From: Pararhodobacter sp.
GTDB taxonomy: Bacteria > Pseudomonadota > Alphaproteobacteria > Rhodobacterales > Rhodobacteraceae
Direction of reading: 5' to 3'
Assembly: GCF_034676545.1 (NCBI RefSeq)
Contig: NZ_JAUCBZ010000015.1
Coordinates: forward strand, 3,532,501-3,596,500
Length of the DNA: 64,000 nucleotides
The notes below the pieces were generated by a model, which saw only the letters and a program-made list of their open reading frames with translations, was not told where the DNA came from and did not search any database. Shown here one piece after another: positions 63,645 to 64,000 of this stretch. Made by a program: the position numbers and the translations under genes. The first letter of the stretch is position 1. Every line of letters starts with the position of its first letter.

Positions 63645-63799
63645 AAGTTCAGTGGCAGGTCAGTCGTGCCTCGAAGTACGAGATGCGGAGCAATGCCCAT
63701 TCTTGGCGCTCCCACTGTAACAGGTGTCTGTAGCAGGGGCCGGATTTGCCAGTAACGCTCTCGGAAAAACCGTTTATGACCAGTGGATTACAGGTCAAG

Positions 63800-63889
63800 T
63801 GGCGGAGACGAAGGGATTCGAACCCTCGAGACGGTTTCCCGTCTGCGCCCTTAGCAGGGGCGTGCCTTCGACCACTCGGCCACGTCTCC
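63800..63889 (-). tRNA. tRNA-Ser (GCT)
   Basis: On the minus strand: acceptor ggagacg / cgtctcc, D-arm with GTGGCCGAGTGGTCGAAGGC, anticodon stem cgccc / gggcg with loop CTGCTAA (anticodon GCT), long variable arm (gacggg-aaa-ccgtc), T-arm gaggg-TTCGAAT-ccctt, and encoded CCA at 63800-63802. 90 bases, normal for tRNA-Ser. Confidence 0.96.
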
Positions 63890-64000
63890 ACTTGCGGCAA
63901 TACAAGGGAACCGTTGGGGGACACAAGAGGCAAAGCGTGATTTTTTATTGACCCTTGGATCCAACGCACTGTCGATACCGCCCTCCGGTGTTTGGGACTG

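Noticed and set aside
58702..63889. tRNA-Tyr and tRNA-Ser as attachment sites of an integrated island
   Set aside because: I could not find a repeated tRNA 3' end at the opposite side of the mobile block, so no att pair can be shown.
1..64000. CRISPR arrays, toxin-antitoxin pairs or phage-defence systems
   Set aside because: No regularly spaced repeats, Cas genes or defence-type nuclease/effector genes were seen in any part of the window.

Overview
The window looks like chromosomal DNA from a high-GC alphaproteobacterium of the Rhodobacteraceae (Roseobacter/Rhodobacter type). This rests on a petABC (fbcFBC) operon whose Rieske protein closely resembles that of Rhodobacter, a perfect FnrL-type site between divergent anaerobic-quinone genes, an RpoH-type sigma factor, two TRAP/aromatic-acid loci of marine alphaproteobacterial style, and recurrent GC-rich intergenic repeats. 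No replication origin, CRISPR array or prophage is visible. Host genes are dense and often overlap by 1-4 bases.

Layout. 1-9.1 kb: start of msrP (cut by the window edge), a fasciclin protein, a LysR regulator divergent from a 2-oxoglutarate oxygenase and a DddP-like M24 protein, then a PLP decarboxylase, xylulokinase and two permeases. 9.1-16.3 kb: a protocatechuate 4,5-cleavage locus. One arm (ligI, a LigA/LigB pair, pobA) and the opposite arm (a second LigA/LigB pair, ligC) flank a LysR regulator that carries two DNA-binding domains. 16.3-21.6 kb: a frameshifted MFS exporter, a hotdog thioesterase, a self-sufficient CYP116B-type P450 and two small proteins. 21.7-29.8 kb: a six-gene run (flavin monooxygenase, TRAP dctPQM, GST, sulfatase) and a cupin, both preceded by the same three-half-site motif and lying beside an IclR regulator. 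30.2-36.8 kb: ubiUVT facing ubiD-ubiX-dnrN-nnrS across an FnrL box, i.e. O2-independent ubiquinone synthesis plus nitric-oxide defence. 36.9-43.9 kb: a ThDP enzyme, rpoH, queG, fzlA, mtgA and GSTs. 44.4-47.1 kb: cytochrome bc1. 47.3-51.1 kb: thiBPQ under a TPP riboswitch. 51.2-58.5 kb: enoyl-CoA hydratase, aroC, semialdehyde dehydrogenase, rlmB and others. 58.7-63.9 kb: tRNA-Tyr and tRNA-Ser bracket about 4.8 kb of abutting, truncated mobile elements (IS21, IS256, a serine recombinase, IS3).

How genes work together. PobA turns 4-hydroxybenzoate into protocatechuate; LigAB opens the ring; LigC oxidises the semialdehyde to 2-pyrone-4,6-dicarboxylate; LigI hydrolyses it. The later enzymes (LigU/J/K) are not in the window. 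The IclR locus looks like an uptake-and-hydroxylation pathway for another aromatic acid, possibly a sulfate ester. Four host genes (DddP-like, MFS, ubiU, GST-like) each carry a net +1 frameshift, which may point to sequence errors rather than true gene decay.
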